Shown piece after piece: positions 39,379 to 46,094 of a stretch of 64,000 nt of DNA (position 1 is the stretch's first letter; every line of letters starts with the position of its first letter). Origin of the DNA: JAJYIV01 sp964616135 (GTDB lineage: Bacteria > Patescibacteriota > Patescibacteriia > UBA9934 > GWF2-40-263); contig CAZTTQ010000001.1 of the NCBI GenBank assembly GCA_964616135.1, forward strand, positions 1-64,000. Direction: 5' to 3'. The translations under genes were made by a program, and so were the position numbers. The notes below the pieces were generated by a model. The model saw nothing but the letters and a program-made list of their open reading frames with translations. It had not been told where the DNA came from and did not search any database.

Positions 39379-39574
39379 AAACAAAAAGCGAGAGACGGAC
39401 GCCTATACCCATGGCGCACGTACGATTAGATGCCGCTTCCCGCTGGAGGGGAAGCGTTGACCCGATTCCGGAGTCGCATCTAAGCGTTTCTCTCGCGATT
39501 TCGAGTCCTGACGTCCGAGACAAGCTCTCCGCCAAATGGCGGTCCGCGTGAGGCGGAAAGGACGTCGGAGTAAC
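39379..39574 (-). ncRNA. Structured 5' leader of the DEAD-box helicase gene
   Basis: On the minus strand the leader folds, by hand, into two multibranch domains. Domain 1 is closed by GACGTCC/GGACGTC with inner hairpins CCGC/GCGG, CCGCC-attt-GGCGG and GAGA/TCTC. Domain 2 is closed by GCGAGAGA (39496-39489) with TCTCTCGC (39395-39388), extended by ACGC/GCGT. It encloses a three-way junction (39427-39482) with outer TAGATGC/GCATCTA and hairpins GACtCCG/CGGgTC and GCTTCCC/GGGAAGC. The closing stem is followed at once by TTTTTGTTT and the ATG, so it could act as an attenuator or block initiation. Confidence 0.6.
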
Positions 39575-39580
39575 GGAGGG

Positions 39581-39609
39581 ATACTAGCAGAACGCCCCGT
39601 TTTTGTCAA
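39581..39609 (-). promoter_or_regulatory. Promoter TTGACA-N17-TAGTAT
   Basis: Minus strand: -35 at 39609-39604, -10 at 39586-39581. Starts the leader of the DEAD-box gene about 196 nt before its ATG. Confidence 0.85.
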
Positions 39610-39653
39610 CCGTCAGAGGAAGAAAAAACCGGCCGCACGGAAGGGGGCCGGGT

Positions 39654-40238
39654 TCAGTGGGGACGGTCGTGGGCGTCATGCTCCGCCTGCGCGTCCGCTT
39701 GGACGATCTTCTCGAATTCCGCGAAGGCGTATGCCGACTGCTGCTGGAATCGGTGGTGGTTGACGTGATTTGTCACCCAGAACAGGTCTTCGCCGCGGTC
39801 CCCGTCGAGCGCACGCATCCAGAGCGCGTCGATGTGCGAGGTCCACAGGCGGAGTCGGCAGAGCTCGAAGGCGCGGCCGGCCTGCTGGGCGAACGCTCGG
39901 CGGGTATCCAGGAAGCGCGTGACGAATGCGTCGACCTCCGGGCCCGTGGTTGACCCCATCAGGTGGAGGAGTTCTTCGTGGTCGTCGAGGGAGAATGCCA
40001 CCACTGTCCACGCCCCTTCAGGCATGCCGTCCCGCGTGCCGACGACGTCCATGCCCACCGCCTTTGCCTGGGCCAGCCCGCTCTTCACCACGTCCGGCGT
40101 TTTCGCGGAGAAGACGCGGTAGGCGAACGGGAATTTGACGGACGTCGTCTCGCGCGGGACGTCGTGCCCGACGATGGCGATCCTCCGGGCCTTTTCGTGT
40201 TGCTCCCGCGTGAGCTTGAATGTCGTTTCTCGGATCAT
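39654..40238 (-). CDS. Hypothetical accessory protein
   Basis: The 194-residue product lacks membrane segments. The N-terminal half has alternating strands (TFKLTREQHEKARRIAIVGH, KFPFAYRVFSAKTPD) and the C-terminal half is helical with many His/Gln (NHHRFQQQSAYAFAEFEKIV, ending AEHDAHDRPH). The His-rich end might bind metal; that is a guess. ATG 40238 follows GGAGGAGG. Single-gene unit with its own promoter. No family recognised. Confidence 0.65.
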   Translation of the reverse strand: MIRETTFKLTREQHEKARRIAIVGHDVPRETTSVKFPFAYRVFSAKTPDVVKSGLAQAKAVGMDVVGTRDGMPEGAWTVVAFSLDDHEELLHLMGSTTGPEVDAFVTRFLDTRRAFAQQAGRAFELCRLRLWTSHIDALWMRALDGDRGEDLFWVTNHVNHHRFQQQSAYAFAEFEKIVQADAQAEHDAHDRPH

Positions 40239-40274
40239 GGGTTCCTCCTCCGTCCGTGGGTTCGTCCGCCGCGG

Positions 40275-40302
40275 ATCATAGGATACTTTGGCGTTTTGTC
40301 AA
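40275..40302 (-). promoter_or_regulatory. Promoter TTGACA-N16-TATGAT
   Basis: Minus strand: -35 at 40302-40297, -10 at 40280-40275; the only unit of its class with a 16-nt spacer. It directly follows the terminator of the RRM gene. Confidence 0.75.
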
Positions 40303-40304
40303 TA

Positions 40305-40333
40305 CAAACACCCGCCTTTTGGGCGGGTGTTTG
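40305..40333. terminator. Terminator of the RRM gene
   Basis: AAACACCCGCC-tttt-GGGCGGGTGTTT; on the minus strand followed by GTATTG, where the next -35 begins. Confidence 0.85.
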
Positions 40334-40343
40334 CGGAGAGCGC

Positions 40344-40610
40344 TTACGCGCGGGGCTCCATGGGCTTCGCCTCGTTGACGACGATCGGGCGGCCGGCCAT
40401 CTGGCTGCCGTCGAACATCTTCACGGCGTTTTCCAGGACTTCCTGGGATTCAAACTCCACGAAGCCGAAGCCGCGGGAGCGGCCGGTCATCTTGTCGGTA
40501 ATGACGCGGGCCGACTTCACGGCGCCGGCGGCGGAGAAGTGCGCGGACAATTCCTCATCCGTGGTGGAGTAGGGAAGGTTGCCGACGAACACCTTGAACA
40601 TGCTGGCCAT
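40344..40610 (-). CDS. RRM-type RNA-binding protein
   Basis: The 88-residue product is a single RNA recognition motif: RNP2 KVFVGNLPYS, RNP1 SRGFGFVEFE, and the terminal strand RPIVVNEAKP. Stand-alone RRM proteins of this size occur in cyanobacteria and other bacteria and are often cold-induced. ATG 40610 begins the domain, with GTG 40619 also possible. The AAAGGAG in the leader lies too far upstream (about 45 nt) to be its Shine-Dalgarno sequence. Neighbouring the DEAD-box gene, it may share an RNA-remodelling role. Confidence 0.92.
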   Translation of the reverse strand: MASMFKVFVGNLPYSTTDEELSAHFSAAGAVKSARVITDKMTGRSRGFGFVEFESQEVLENAVKMFDGSQMAGRPIVVNEAKPMEPRA

Positions 40611-40673
40611 AGGGAGCACTGCGCTGACTAAGTAATAAGGGACCGTCTCCTTTGGGGAACAGGTCTGGGGCCG

Positions 40674-40682
40674 AGTGTAGCA
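40674..40682 (-). promoter_or_regulatory. Extended -10 TGcTACACT of the RRM gene
   Basis: Minus strand hexamer 40679-40674 preceded by TGC; leader of about 60 nt. Confidence 0.55.
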
Positions 40683-40732
40683 GGGGAGAAACGAAAGCGG
40701 AAGCGGCCAGTGGATAACGCCGGGCGATGTGC

Positions 40733-40738
40733 TAAGCT
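40733..40738 (+). promoter_or_regulatory. -10 box TAAGCT, 9 nt before ATG
   Basis: Preceded by TGC (extended -10); 9 nt to the RsmB-type gene ATG at 40748. Confidence 0.5.
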
Positions 40739-40747
40739 TTTCCCGCT

Positions 40748-41644
40748 ATGATCTCCGACGAACTCCTCAAACGCCTGGAAACCCAGTTCGGCTCCTCCGC
40801 CAAGTTCCTGGCCGGGTTTAAGGCGGCCAAGGACCGCCGTCCCAGCTTTCGCGTGAACCTACTCAAATCGAATGACGCCAAGGTGATGGAGGTGCTCCGC
40901 CAGGACAACACCGCGTTCGAACGGGCAAAAACCGTGCCGCACGCGTTCTTCGTCCGCAACCGTACGGACCGGGAACTACTGGAACATCCGTTGAACGTCC
41001 GCGGCGACATCTACCTGCAAGGTATCGCGTCCATGTTGCCGGCACTCGTCCTGGATCCCAAACCGAACGAGGCCGTGTTGGATCTGTGCGCCGCGCCAGG
41101 AAGCAAGACGTCCCAGATGGCGGCCATGATGGGTGGCGGAACGCTCGTCGCATGCGAGGACGATTCCGTGCGCTTCCAAAAGTTGCAAAACACGCTGCGC
41201 ATCCAAGGCGCAAGCTTCGTGGAAGCGATCAACCAAGATGCGGCCATCCTCCACCATGAGCGTCCGGAGGCGTTTGATAAGGTACTGGCCGACGTCCCGT
41301 GTTCGGCAGAAGGGCGCATGGACGCGTTTGATCCGCGCACGTACCGGTACTGGTCCCAAAAGAACGTGACGGACCACGCCAAGCTGCAGCGCCGCCTGCT
41401 GCGCTCCGCCGTGAAGTGCTTGAAAGCGGGCGGGACGCTGGTGTATTCCACGTGTACGCTCGCGCCGGAGGAAAATGAAGGCCAGGTCGAATGGCTCTTG
41501 GGCGAATTCCCGGAACTGAAGGCGGAAACATTCGACTTGCCGGTGGGAGAAGTGAAGCGCTGGCCGAACGGCGGTGTGACAGTCTTGCCAACGAAAGATT
41601 ACGAAGGGTTCTTCGTGGCGAAATTTACCAAGCGCGTCCCTTGA
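40748..41644 (+). CDS. RsmB/NOP2/Sun-family RNA (m5C) methyltransferase
   Basis: The 298-residue product methylates cytosine in RNA by inference from motifs: SAM-binding LDLCAAPGSKTSQMA (about 114-128), the first active-site cysteine in VLADVPCSAEG and the second in LVYSTCTLAPEENE (motifs IV and VI). Length fits the rRNA (m5C) enzymes lacking the RsmB NusB domain. The target base cannot be told. The terminal stop TGA lies inside a TTGACG that is both a terminator loop and the next -35 box. Confidence 0.92.
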   Translation: MISDELLKRLETQFGSSAKFLAGFKAAKDRRPSFRVNLLKSNDAKVMEVLRQDNTAFERAKTVPHAFFVRNRTDRELLEHPLNVRGDIYLQGIASMLPALVLDPKPNEAVLDLCAAPGSKTSQMAAMMGGGTLVACEDDSVRFQKLQNTLRIQGASFVEAINQDAAILHHERPEAFDKVLADVPCSAEGRMDAFDPRTYRYWSQKNVTDHAKLQRRLLRSAVKCLKAGGTLVYSTCTLAPEENEGQVEWLLGEFPELKAETFDLPVGEVKRWPNGGVTVLPTKDYEGFFVAKFTKRVP

Positions 41645-41660
41645 CGGGGACGCGCTTTTT
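41630..41660 (+). terminator. Terminator whose loop is the next -35 box
   Basis: AAGCGCGTCCC (41630-41640), loop TTGACG (41641-41646), GGGACGCGCTT plus TTT. The 11-bp stem is perfect; the loop is exactly the -35 of the downstream gene and contains the RsmB-type gene's stop codon. Confidence 0.9.
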
Positions 41661-41669
41661 CGTTGTAAT
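41641..41669 (+). promoter_or_regulatory. Promoter TTGACG-N17-TGTAAT
   Basis: -35 at 41641-41646, -10 at 41664-41669. The spacer is one arm of the terminator and its T-run. Confidence 0.7.
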
Positions 41670-41697
41670 GCCCGCCGTCCCGTTTCCAGGAGGAACC

Positions 41698-42090
41698 GTG
41701 TTCCAGACGATTGCCGAAGTGTTCGCTTCGTTTCCGATCCTGTTCGTCGGCCTGTCCCTGTGTTTTGCCGCCGTCCTCGGATGGATGGCAGCCGTCACGC
41801 TCGGCGCGCTCGTCCCCAGGCTCGATCTCGGCGGTCGGAAGGTCCATCAGGACATTGGCGTCATCGTTGAGGTGAGAACCGTCGAACGCCACGGGGGCTT
41901 TTCCCCGGCGCGTAGGTGGTTGGCCGTCGTCGCCATCACGAACGGGCGCCACATCCGCTACACGGGGGAGGGAGCGCCGCCCCTTCGCGTGGATTCCTGC
42001 GTTCGGTGTTCGTTCGTCGTCGGACGCCTGACGCGGGACTACTTCCCGCCTCTCGGCCTCGAGGCGCCCGCGCTTGTCGCCTACACCTGA
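41698..42090 (+). CDS. Small membrane-anchored protein, unknown function
   Basis: The 130-residue product has one long N-terminal hydrophobic region (FPILFVGLSLCFAAVLGWMA, about 12-31) and a soluble C-terminal domain with strands (IGVIVEVRTVERHG, WLAVVAITNGRHIRYTGEGA) and two cysteines (VDSCVRCSF). GTG 41698 follows AGGAGGAAC. It is similar in plan to the protein at 43916 (short anchor, VR.E followed by a small beta-rich domain with a VRC motif), perhaps a distant paralog. Single-gene unit. Confidence 0.65.
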   Translation: MFQTIAEVFASFPILFVGLSLCFAAVLGWMAAVTLGALVPRLDLGGRKVHQDIGVIVEVRTVERHGGFSPARRWLAVVAITNGRHIRYTGEGAPPLRVDSCVRCSFVVGRLTRDYFPPLGLEAPALVAYT

Positions 42091-42112
42091 CCCTTCTTGG
42101 GTCGGTTTTTTT
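42089..42112 (+). terminator. Terminator
   Basis: GACCC-ttctt-GGGTC followed by GGTTTTTTT, overlapping the stop codon. Confidence 0.85.
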
Positions 42113-42115
42113 GTA

Positions 42116-42141
42116 CAAAAAACCTCTAACGGGGTCAGAGG
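42116..42141 (-). terminator. Terminator of the gene at 42135
   Basis: Minus strand: CCTCT-gaccccgtt-AGAGG followed by TTTTTTG; the stop codon lies in the stem. Confidence 0.75.
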
Positions 42142-42353
42142 AAGAAGAACAGGAGAAACAGCCAATTCGTGTCCGCCGGATGCGTCCGACGGGCGGTCCG
42201 TGGGGGAGGGGGCGGAACGGACGCGGGTTCCCGACAGGAATCCGGGTCAAGCCGACAGGACGTCGTCTTGAGCCCCATTGCCATGCCGGCCGGATTGGCG
42301 AGAGCGGCGAGCGACACGATCGAACAGACGGTCAGAATGCGGACGAAGCGCAC
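42135..42353 (-). CDS. Small secreted or membrane protein
   Basis: The 72-residue product has a signal-like N-terminus (FVRILTVCSIVSLAALANPA, about 3-22), a Cys pair (SCRLDPDSCREP), a Pro run (VPPPPPRTARR) and a very hydrophobic end (WLFLLFFFL). GTG 42353 follows GAAGGAGGT at good distance, which is the main support for expression. The short leader could be started by a weak TTGTCA-N17-TGACAT. No family recognised. Confidence 0.5.
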   Translation of the reverse strand: MRFVRILTVCSIVSLAALANPAGMAMGLKTTSCRLDPDSCREPASVPPPPPRTARRTHPADTNWLFLLFFFL

Positions 42354-42407
42354 GGGGGACCTCCTTCGCTGTGTATGTCATCAAGGAAACCCCTTCTTGA
42401 CAATGGG

Positions 42408-42436
42408 TTGATCCTGGCTGGTTTTCGTGCTAGATT
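42408..42436 (+). promoter_or_regulatory. Promoter of rlmN, TTGATC-N17-TAGATT, 9 nt before ATG
   Basis: -35 at 42408-42413, extended -10 TGcTAGATT with hexamer 42431-42436, then 9 nt to ATG 42446. It shows that the short-leader genes use the same factor and spacing. Confidence 0.65.
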
Positions 42437-42445
42437 CTCTGTCTT

Positions 42446-43501
42446 ATGGCCTACGTCTCCCGCGCCGAGCGCATTAAGGCGCTCTTCCCGAACGAACCCG
42501 CCTTCCGCCTGAAACAGGCGCAGGAGGCGTTGTTCACGCCGGGCAAGAACGGATGGGAGGACGTGCAGGTATTGCCCAAGCCCATGCGCGAGACGTTGAT
42601 CAAGGAAGTGCCGTGGATGGCGGTGAAGGAGGTCACGGTGCTGCAGAGCAAAAAACTGGACACGTTCAAGGCGATTGTCGAAGTGGAGGGAGGCAAGCGC
42701 GTGGAAACGGTGTTGATGCAAAACGCCCGCGACCAATGGACCGTGTGCGTGTCGTCCCAGGTCGGGTGCGCCATGCGCTGCGCGTTCTGCGCCACGGGCA
42801 AGATGGGCCTGACGCGTTCGTTGGACGCCGACGAGATCGTGGACCAGATCCGTTTCTGGCGCGCGTTCTTGGCCAAGCGCCCGGCATTGCCGCCGCGCAT
42901 CTCCAACGTGGTCTACATGGGCATGGGGGAGCCGCTGGCCAACTACGAAGGCGTGAAGGCGTCGTTGAACGCCATCCTGAAGCATACGGACATTGGCCCG
43001 ACGCACATCACGGTTTCCACCGTCGGCGTGCTGCCGCGCCTGGAACAGATCCTGACGGACGCGGAATGGCCGCACGTGCGCCTGGCCGTTTCGCTCCACA
43101 GCGCGGACCCCAAGACGCGCAAGGAGATCGTCCCGACGTCGTACGAGGACTTCCTCCCGAAGCTGCTCGCGTGGACCAAGCAGTATTTGGAAGTGCTCGG
43201 CAACCGCCGGCACCACCTGACGTTCGAATACGTCATGCTGCACGGCGTGAACGACACCGAGCACCACGCGGACGTTCTGGCCGACTTCGTGAAGCGGGCG
43301 GGGCAGGTGAAGGTGAACCTCATCCCGTACAACTTCACCGACAGTGAGTTTGAAACGACGCCGCGCGCCACATTGGAGGCGTTCATGGCCCGTTTGGAAG
43401 CGCAGGACGTGACCGTCACCTCCCGTCGTACCATGGGGGAGGACATTGCGGCCGCGTGCGGGCAGCTCATCGTGAAAACCGACCAAAAAACCCCGGCCTA
43501 A
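42446..43501 (+). CDS. rlmN: 23S rRNA/tRNA adenine C2-methyltransferase RlmN
   Basis: RlmN is a radical-SAM enzyme that methylates C2 of A2503 in 23S rRNA and of A37 in some tRNAs. The 351-residue product has the cluster motif CAMRCAFC (CxxxCxxC) after VSSQVGCAM, SNVVYMGMGEPLANY, STVGVLPR, AVSLHSADPKTRKEIVPTS and the C-terminal methyl-carrier cysteine in GEDIAAACGQL. Length is normal. The terminator overlaps its stop codon. Confidence 0.96.
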   Translation: MAYVSRAERIKALFPNEPAFRLKQAQEALFTPGKNGWEDVQVLPKPMRETLIKEVPWMAVKEVTVLQSKKLDTFKAIVEVEGGKRVETVLMQNARDQWTVCVSSQVGCAMRCAFCATGKMGLTRSLDADEIVDQIRFWRAFLAKRPALPPRISNVVYMGMGEPLANYEGVKASLNAILKHTDIGPTHITVSTVGVLPRLEQILTDAEWPHVRLAVSLHSADPKTRKEIVPTSYEDFLPKLLAWTKQYLEVLGNRRHHLTFEYVMLHGVNDTEHHADVLADFVKRAGQVKVNLIPYNFTDSEFETTPRATLEAFMARLEAQDVTVTSRRTMGEDIAAACGQLIVKTDQKTPA

Positions 43502-43515
43502 GCGCCGGGGTTTTC
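43489..43515 (+). terminator. Terminator of rlmN
   Basis: AACCCCGGC-ctaag-cGCCGGGGTT followed by TT; the next -35 box begins 3 nt later. Confidence 0.8.
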
Positions 43516-43517
43516 CA

Positions 43518-43546
43518 TTGACGGGGCGGCGAGAATATGATAGTGA
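43518..43546 (+). promoter_or_regulatory. Promoter TTGACG-N17-TAGTGA
   Basis: -35 at 43518-43523; the -10 is weak. A Shine-Dalgarno GGAGGT lies 37 nt downstream of it; no clear leader hairpin. Confidence 0.55.
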
Positions 43547-43583
43547 TTGCCCATCGCTCTTTCTTGTTTCCCTGGAGGTATGG

Positions 43584-43916
43584 ATGTCCGTAAACGCGCG
43601 GACGGTCCTCCGGACGGAGGATCGGAAGTACGGCTTCTGGTGCCTGGTCGACGGGCACCGCATCACCTTGCGTTCATGGGGGCCTTCCGGCATCCATGAA
43701 ACGGAACTGACCGTGATCTTCGAAGACTTGGAAGACGCTTGCCGTGAGGACGACGTGGTCTTCGTCATGGGCCAGGACGTACAGACGTGCCATTGGCCCG
43801 ACTCATGGTCGCGGCCGTGCGAATGGCCGTGCGTGGTCCCTGCAGCCGCGCTCGAAGAGATCTTCCACTTCGCCCTCCCCACCCATCTCCGGCTCCCAGC
43901 CGGGAGGAGCTCTTAA
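43584..43916 (+). CDS. Small hypothetical protein, first of a pair
   Basis: The 110-residue product is soluble with alternating strands (RTEDRKYGFWCLVDGHRITL, ELTVIFEDLEDACREDDVVF) and three Cys in a Trp-rich segment (QTCHWPDSWSRPCEWPCVV, about 70-88). The pattern could bind metal, but no family is recognised. ATG 43584 follows CTGGAGGT. The stop overlaps the next start (TAATG), so the pair is translationally coupled. Confidence 0.6.
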   Translation: MSVNARTVLRTEDRKYGFWCLVDGHRITLRSWGPSGIHETELTVIFEDLEDACREDDVVFVMGQDVQTCHWPDSWSRPCEWPCVVPAAALEEIFHFALPTHLRLPAGRSS

Positions 43917-44287
43917 TGGATTTCGTCATCGCGTCCGCGTGCGTGTTCACCGTCGTCGTCTTGCTCTGGGCGTTCAGCGGAGAACTGGACCAGGCGTTCA
44001 TGCCCGTCCATACCTGCCTGGCGACCGTGGTCCGGATCGAGATGGCGCCCGTCAACGTTCCTCCGTCGGGATCCGAGGCGGAGTTGCCCGCTTCCATCAC
44101 GAATATGCGGGTGGCCCAAATCCGCGTCGTTGACCTCGACTTAGATGACGGCGGAAGCGGCCAGTACGCCGGCCAACCGCCCACACTCCTATCCAAGGAC
44201 GAACGCGTACGGTGCACCTACCGGATCGGCCGCACGGGCCACCGGTATATCCGCACCGTGGACAAGCTTGCCCCCGCCGACGCCTAG
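43916..44287 (+). CDS. Small membrane-anchored protein, second of a pair
   Basis: The 123-residue product starts with a membrane helix (FVIASACVFTVVVLLWAFSG, about 3-22) and continues as a small beta-rich domain (HTCLATVVRIEMAP, MRVAQIRVVDLDLDDGG, VRCTYRIGRTGHRYI). The helix plus VVRIE and VRCxYRIGR plan resembles the protein at 41698. GGGAGGAGC precedes the overlapping ATG. Unknown function. Confidence 0.6.
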   Translation: MDFVIASACVFTVVVLLWAFSGELDQAFMPVHTCLATVVRIEMAPVNVPPSGSEAELPASITNMRVAQIRVVDLDLDDGGSGQYAGQPPTLLSKDERVRCTYRIGRTGHRYIRTVDKLAPADA

Positions 44288-44310
44288 CGTCGCGCGGGGG
44301 ATTTTTTTTT
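44271..44310 (+). terminator. Terminator
   Basis: CCCCCGC-cGACGC-ctagc-GTCGc-GCGGGGG followed by ATTTTTTTTT. Confidence 0.93.
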
Positions 44311-44314
44311 GGAA

Positions 44315-44345
44315 CAGAAAAGCGCTCCGTTGCCGGAGCGCTTTC
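44315..44345. terminator. Terminator of the gene at 44348
   Basis: AAAGCGCTCC-gttg-CCGGAGCGCTTTC; on the minus strand followed by TCTG, directly after the stop. Confidence 0.75.
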
Positions 44346-44347
44346 GC

Positions 44348-44473
44348 TTAGGCTTTCGCCTTGGCCTTGGCGGCCAGTTTCGTCAGGCGGATAGCCTTCT
44401 GCGTGCGGATGCGGGCGAGGTCCAGCTTGCGCTGTGCCTTCCACATCGTGCGAACCTTTTTGCGCATGCCCAT
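44348..44473 (-). CDS. Small basic protein (41 residues)
   Basis: Reads MGMRKKVRTMWKAQRKLDLA and continues helical and Lys/Arg-rich to KLAAKAKAKA. The high positive charge suggests binding to nucleic acid or ribosome, but no family is recognised. ATG 44473 (or 44467) is preceded by a CATACT hexamer 13 nt upstream. Own terminator, divergent from the gene at 44558. Confidence 0.5.
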   Translation of the reverse strand: MGMRKKVRTMWKAQRKLDLARIRTQKAIRLTKLAAKAKAKA

Positions 44474-44542
44474 AGGGAAGTAGATCAGTATGTGCCGGAG
44501 GATACAGGAATCCCGGAGGGGAGTCAAGAGCCGGGCCTGTGG

Positions 44543-44548
44543 TACAAT
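44543..44548 (+). promoter_or_regulatory. -10 box TACAAT, 9 nt before ATG
   Basis: TACAAT then GGAGGCCAT and ATG 44558. The GGAGG here would lie within 3-7 nt of the mRNA end. Confidence 0.6.
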
Positions 44549-44557
44549 GGAGGCCAT

Positions 44558-44956
44558 ATGATTGCCATGGGGGACCCGTATTTGGTGCTGTACGGAGCGA
44601 TGTTGTTCCTATTCGGCATCGCCTTGGCCTTGGTAGCCCTGCTGCCAAAGGCCGAGCACGCCGGCTGGCCGCTGGCCGGGGTGCTGGGGACGCTGACGGC
44701 CTTGTTCGCCGGGTTGTTCGCCTATGACTTGGCACGCCTGTACGCGGCGGACGTGCGCCCGCAGGACTTGGGCTACCGTTGGGCGCTGTACGTGGCCGCG
44801 GTGCTGTTGTGCGGTACGGGCACGCTTCTTTTGGGTACCTTTGGGAACCACATCATGGCCCCGCAGGCAAAAGAATACCGTTTGGCGACGCTCATCTGCC
44901 TGTTGTTGTCCGCCGCCGCGCTGGCCGGGGTCGTCCTTCAACCCTTGTTCGCCTAA
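44558..44956 (+). CDS. Four-helix membrane protein, first of a pair
   Basis: The 132-residue product has four hydrophobic segments (YLVLYGAMLFLFGIALALVA; WPLAGVLGTLTALFAGLFAY; WALYVAAVLLCGTGTLLLGT; LICLLLSAAALAGVVLQPLF) with small charged loops. No motif is recognised. It is followed after 1 nt by another membrane protein, so the two probably act together. Confidence 0.65.
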   Translation: MIAMGDPYLVLYGAMLFLFGIALALVALLPKAEHAGWPLAGVLGTLTALFAGLFAYDLARLYAADVRPQDLGYRWALYVAAVLLCGTGTLLLGTFGNHIMAPQAKEYRLATLICLLLSAAALAGVVLQPLFA

Positions 44957-44957
44957 T

Positions 44958-45308
44958 ATGCCGCACCACTCCACGCGCTTGCACGAACCGGTGGCCTTGG
45001 GTGCCTTGTTCGCGGCCGGCGTCTCGCTCCACGTCCTGTGGATCGCGAACCTGATTACGCTCCGCGCCCCGGGCGCCGCGCGGACCATGTCGCTGGTGCC
45101 GGAACTCGGCCCCGCGTCCGGATTGTTCGCTTTGTGCGCTCTGGTGTATGCCGTCGTATTCCTGGGAACGGTCGCGCTGTTCCGTGGGCGCGACTGCGAG
45201 CCGGCCCGTGACGGAGTGTTTTGGTTCTTCCTGTCCTCCGTGGTCGCGTTCGCTCTGCTGACCCTGCCGTTCGTCGCCGGGTTTTCCGCCACGCTGCGCT
45301 TGGAGTAG
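44958..45308 (+). CDS. Membrane protein, second of a pair
   Basis: The 116-residue product has three to four hydrophobic segments (ALGALFAAGVSLHVLWIANL; GLFALCALVYAVVFLGTVAL; VFWFFLSSVVAFALLTLPFV). It starts 1 nt after the stop of the preceding membrane-protein gene. No family recognised; no clear terminator follows. Confidence 0.65.
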   Translation: MPHHSTRLHEPVALGALFAAGVSLHVLWIANLITLRAPGAARTMSLVPELGPASGLFALCALVYAVVFLGTVALFRGRDCEPARDGVFWFFLSSVVAFALLTLPFVAGFSATLRLE

Positions 45309-45350
45309 TGCAAGGGGATAACCCTTTTGTGTCTCGTTCCGTGTGCGGAT

Positions 45351-45980
45351 CTAAACGCGAATCTCCGCTCCTGCGCCGAGAAGCGTCGTGCGCGCGCCTT
45401 CGACGAGAATAAATTGTCGGTCCGTTAGTATTTTTACTGGATGGGATGCGGCAGGGACGCGTTCCCTCAGTATGTCGTCCCATTTCGTCTCATAGTGTAC
45501 TGACAGTAGAAAAGGGACTAGATTCATTGCAGTAAGATCCGTTAGACCAAAACGATTGACGTGTCGGTCTTTCCAAGTAGCTGTCTCTATTGTTGGACAG
45601 GCAATGTATGCTCCTGCGCTTATGCCGATATAGATCTTTCCCTGATCAAGCATTTTTGGCACCAAGGATATGAATCCGCTTTCTCGAGCGCATTTTAAAA
45701 GGTAGAACGTATTACCGCCTTGTACGTAGATGATGTCTTGATCTTCCAAGGAACGATGCACGTCCTCCGGTCGCATCCCCGCGATGTCTACTTCTTTTAT
45801 TTGGAAACCAGCTTGTTGCAATAGCAGGTTCTGCTTGATGAGGTATTTCCGGTCGGTCCGAACATTTGCTGCTGTCACAATGTTCGCGAGTTTTAGTTCT
45901 TTTGGTGGTTTGGGGAGGAGTTTAAGAATTTCGTCTTGTGTCAGGGACATCCCCGATGAAGTCAAAAGTAATTTCCTCAT
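45351..45980 (-). CDS. Peptidase S51 (peptidase E-like)
   Basis: The 209-residue product is a serine dipeptidase of the S51 family: DIIYVQGGNTFYLL (about 78-91), the nucleophile elbow IGISAGAYIACP and VHYETKWDD in the place of the family's HxxxR region. S51 enzymes cut Asp-containing dipeptides or relate to cyanophycinases. ATG 45980 starts the first strand (RKLLLTSSG). The gene is visibly AT-richer than its neighbours (frequent TTT, AAA, ATT codons), suggesting recent acquisition. Confidence 0.85.
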   Translation of the reverse strand: MRKLLLTSSGMSLTQDEILKLLPKPPKELKLANIVTAANVRTDRKYLIKQNLLLQQAGFQIKEVDIAGMRPEDVHRSLEDQDIIYVQGGNTFYLLKCARESGFISLVPKMLDQGKIYIGISAGAYIACPTIETATWKDRHVNRFGLTDLTAMNLVPFLLSVHYETKWDDILRERVPAASHPVKILTDRQFILVEGARTTLLGAGAEIRV

Positions 45981-46094
45981 AAAACCGAGTGAAAGATGAC
46001 TCGAGACCGTCATCATACAATGATTCACCCTTTCTCTTAATATACCTCCTTTGGCTGTTGCCCTTCTTTTGTTTTTCACGCAAGATCGAGCCAT

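Noticed and set aside
37603..39429. A 608-codon plus-strand open frame opposite the DEAD-box helicase
   Set aside because: Ala/Gly/His-rich shadow of a conserved gene; the helicase motifs on the other strand decide.
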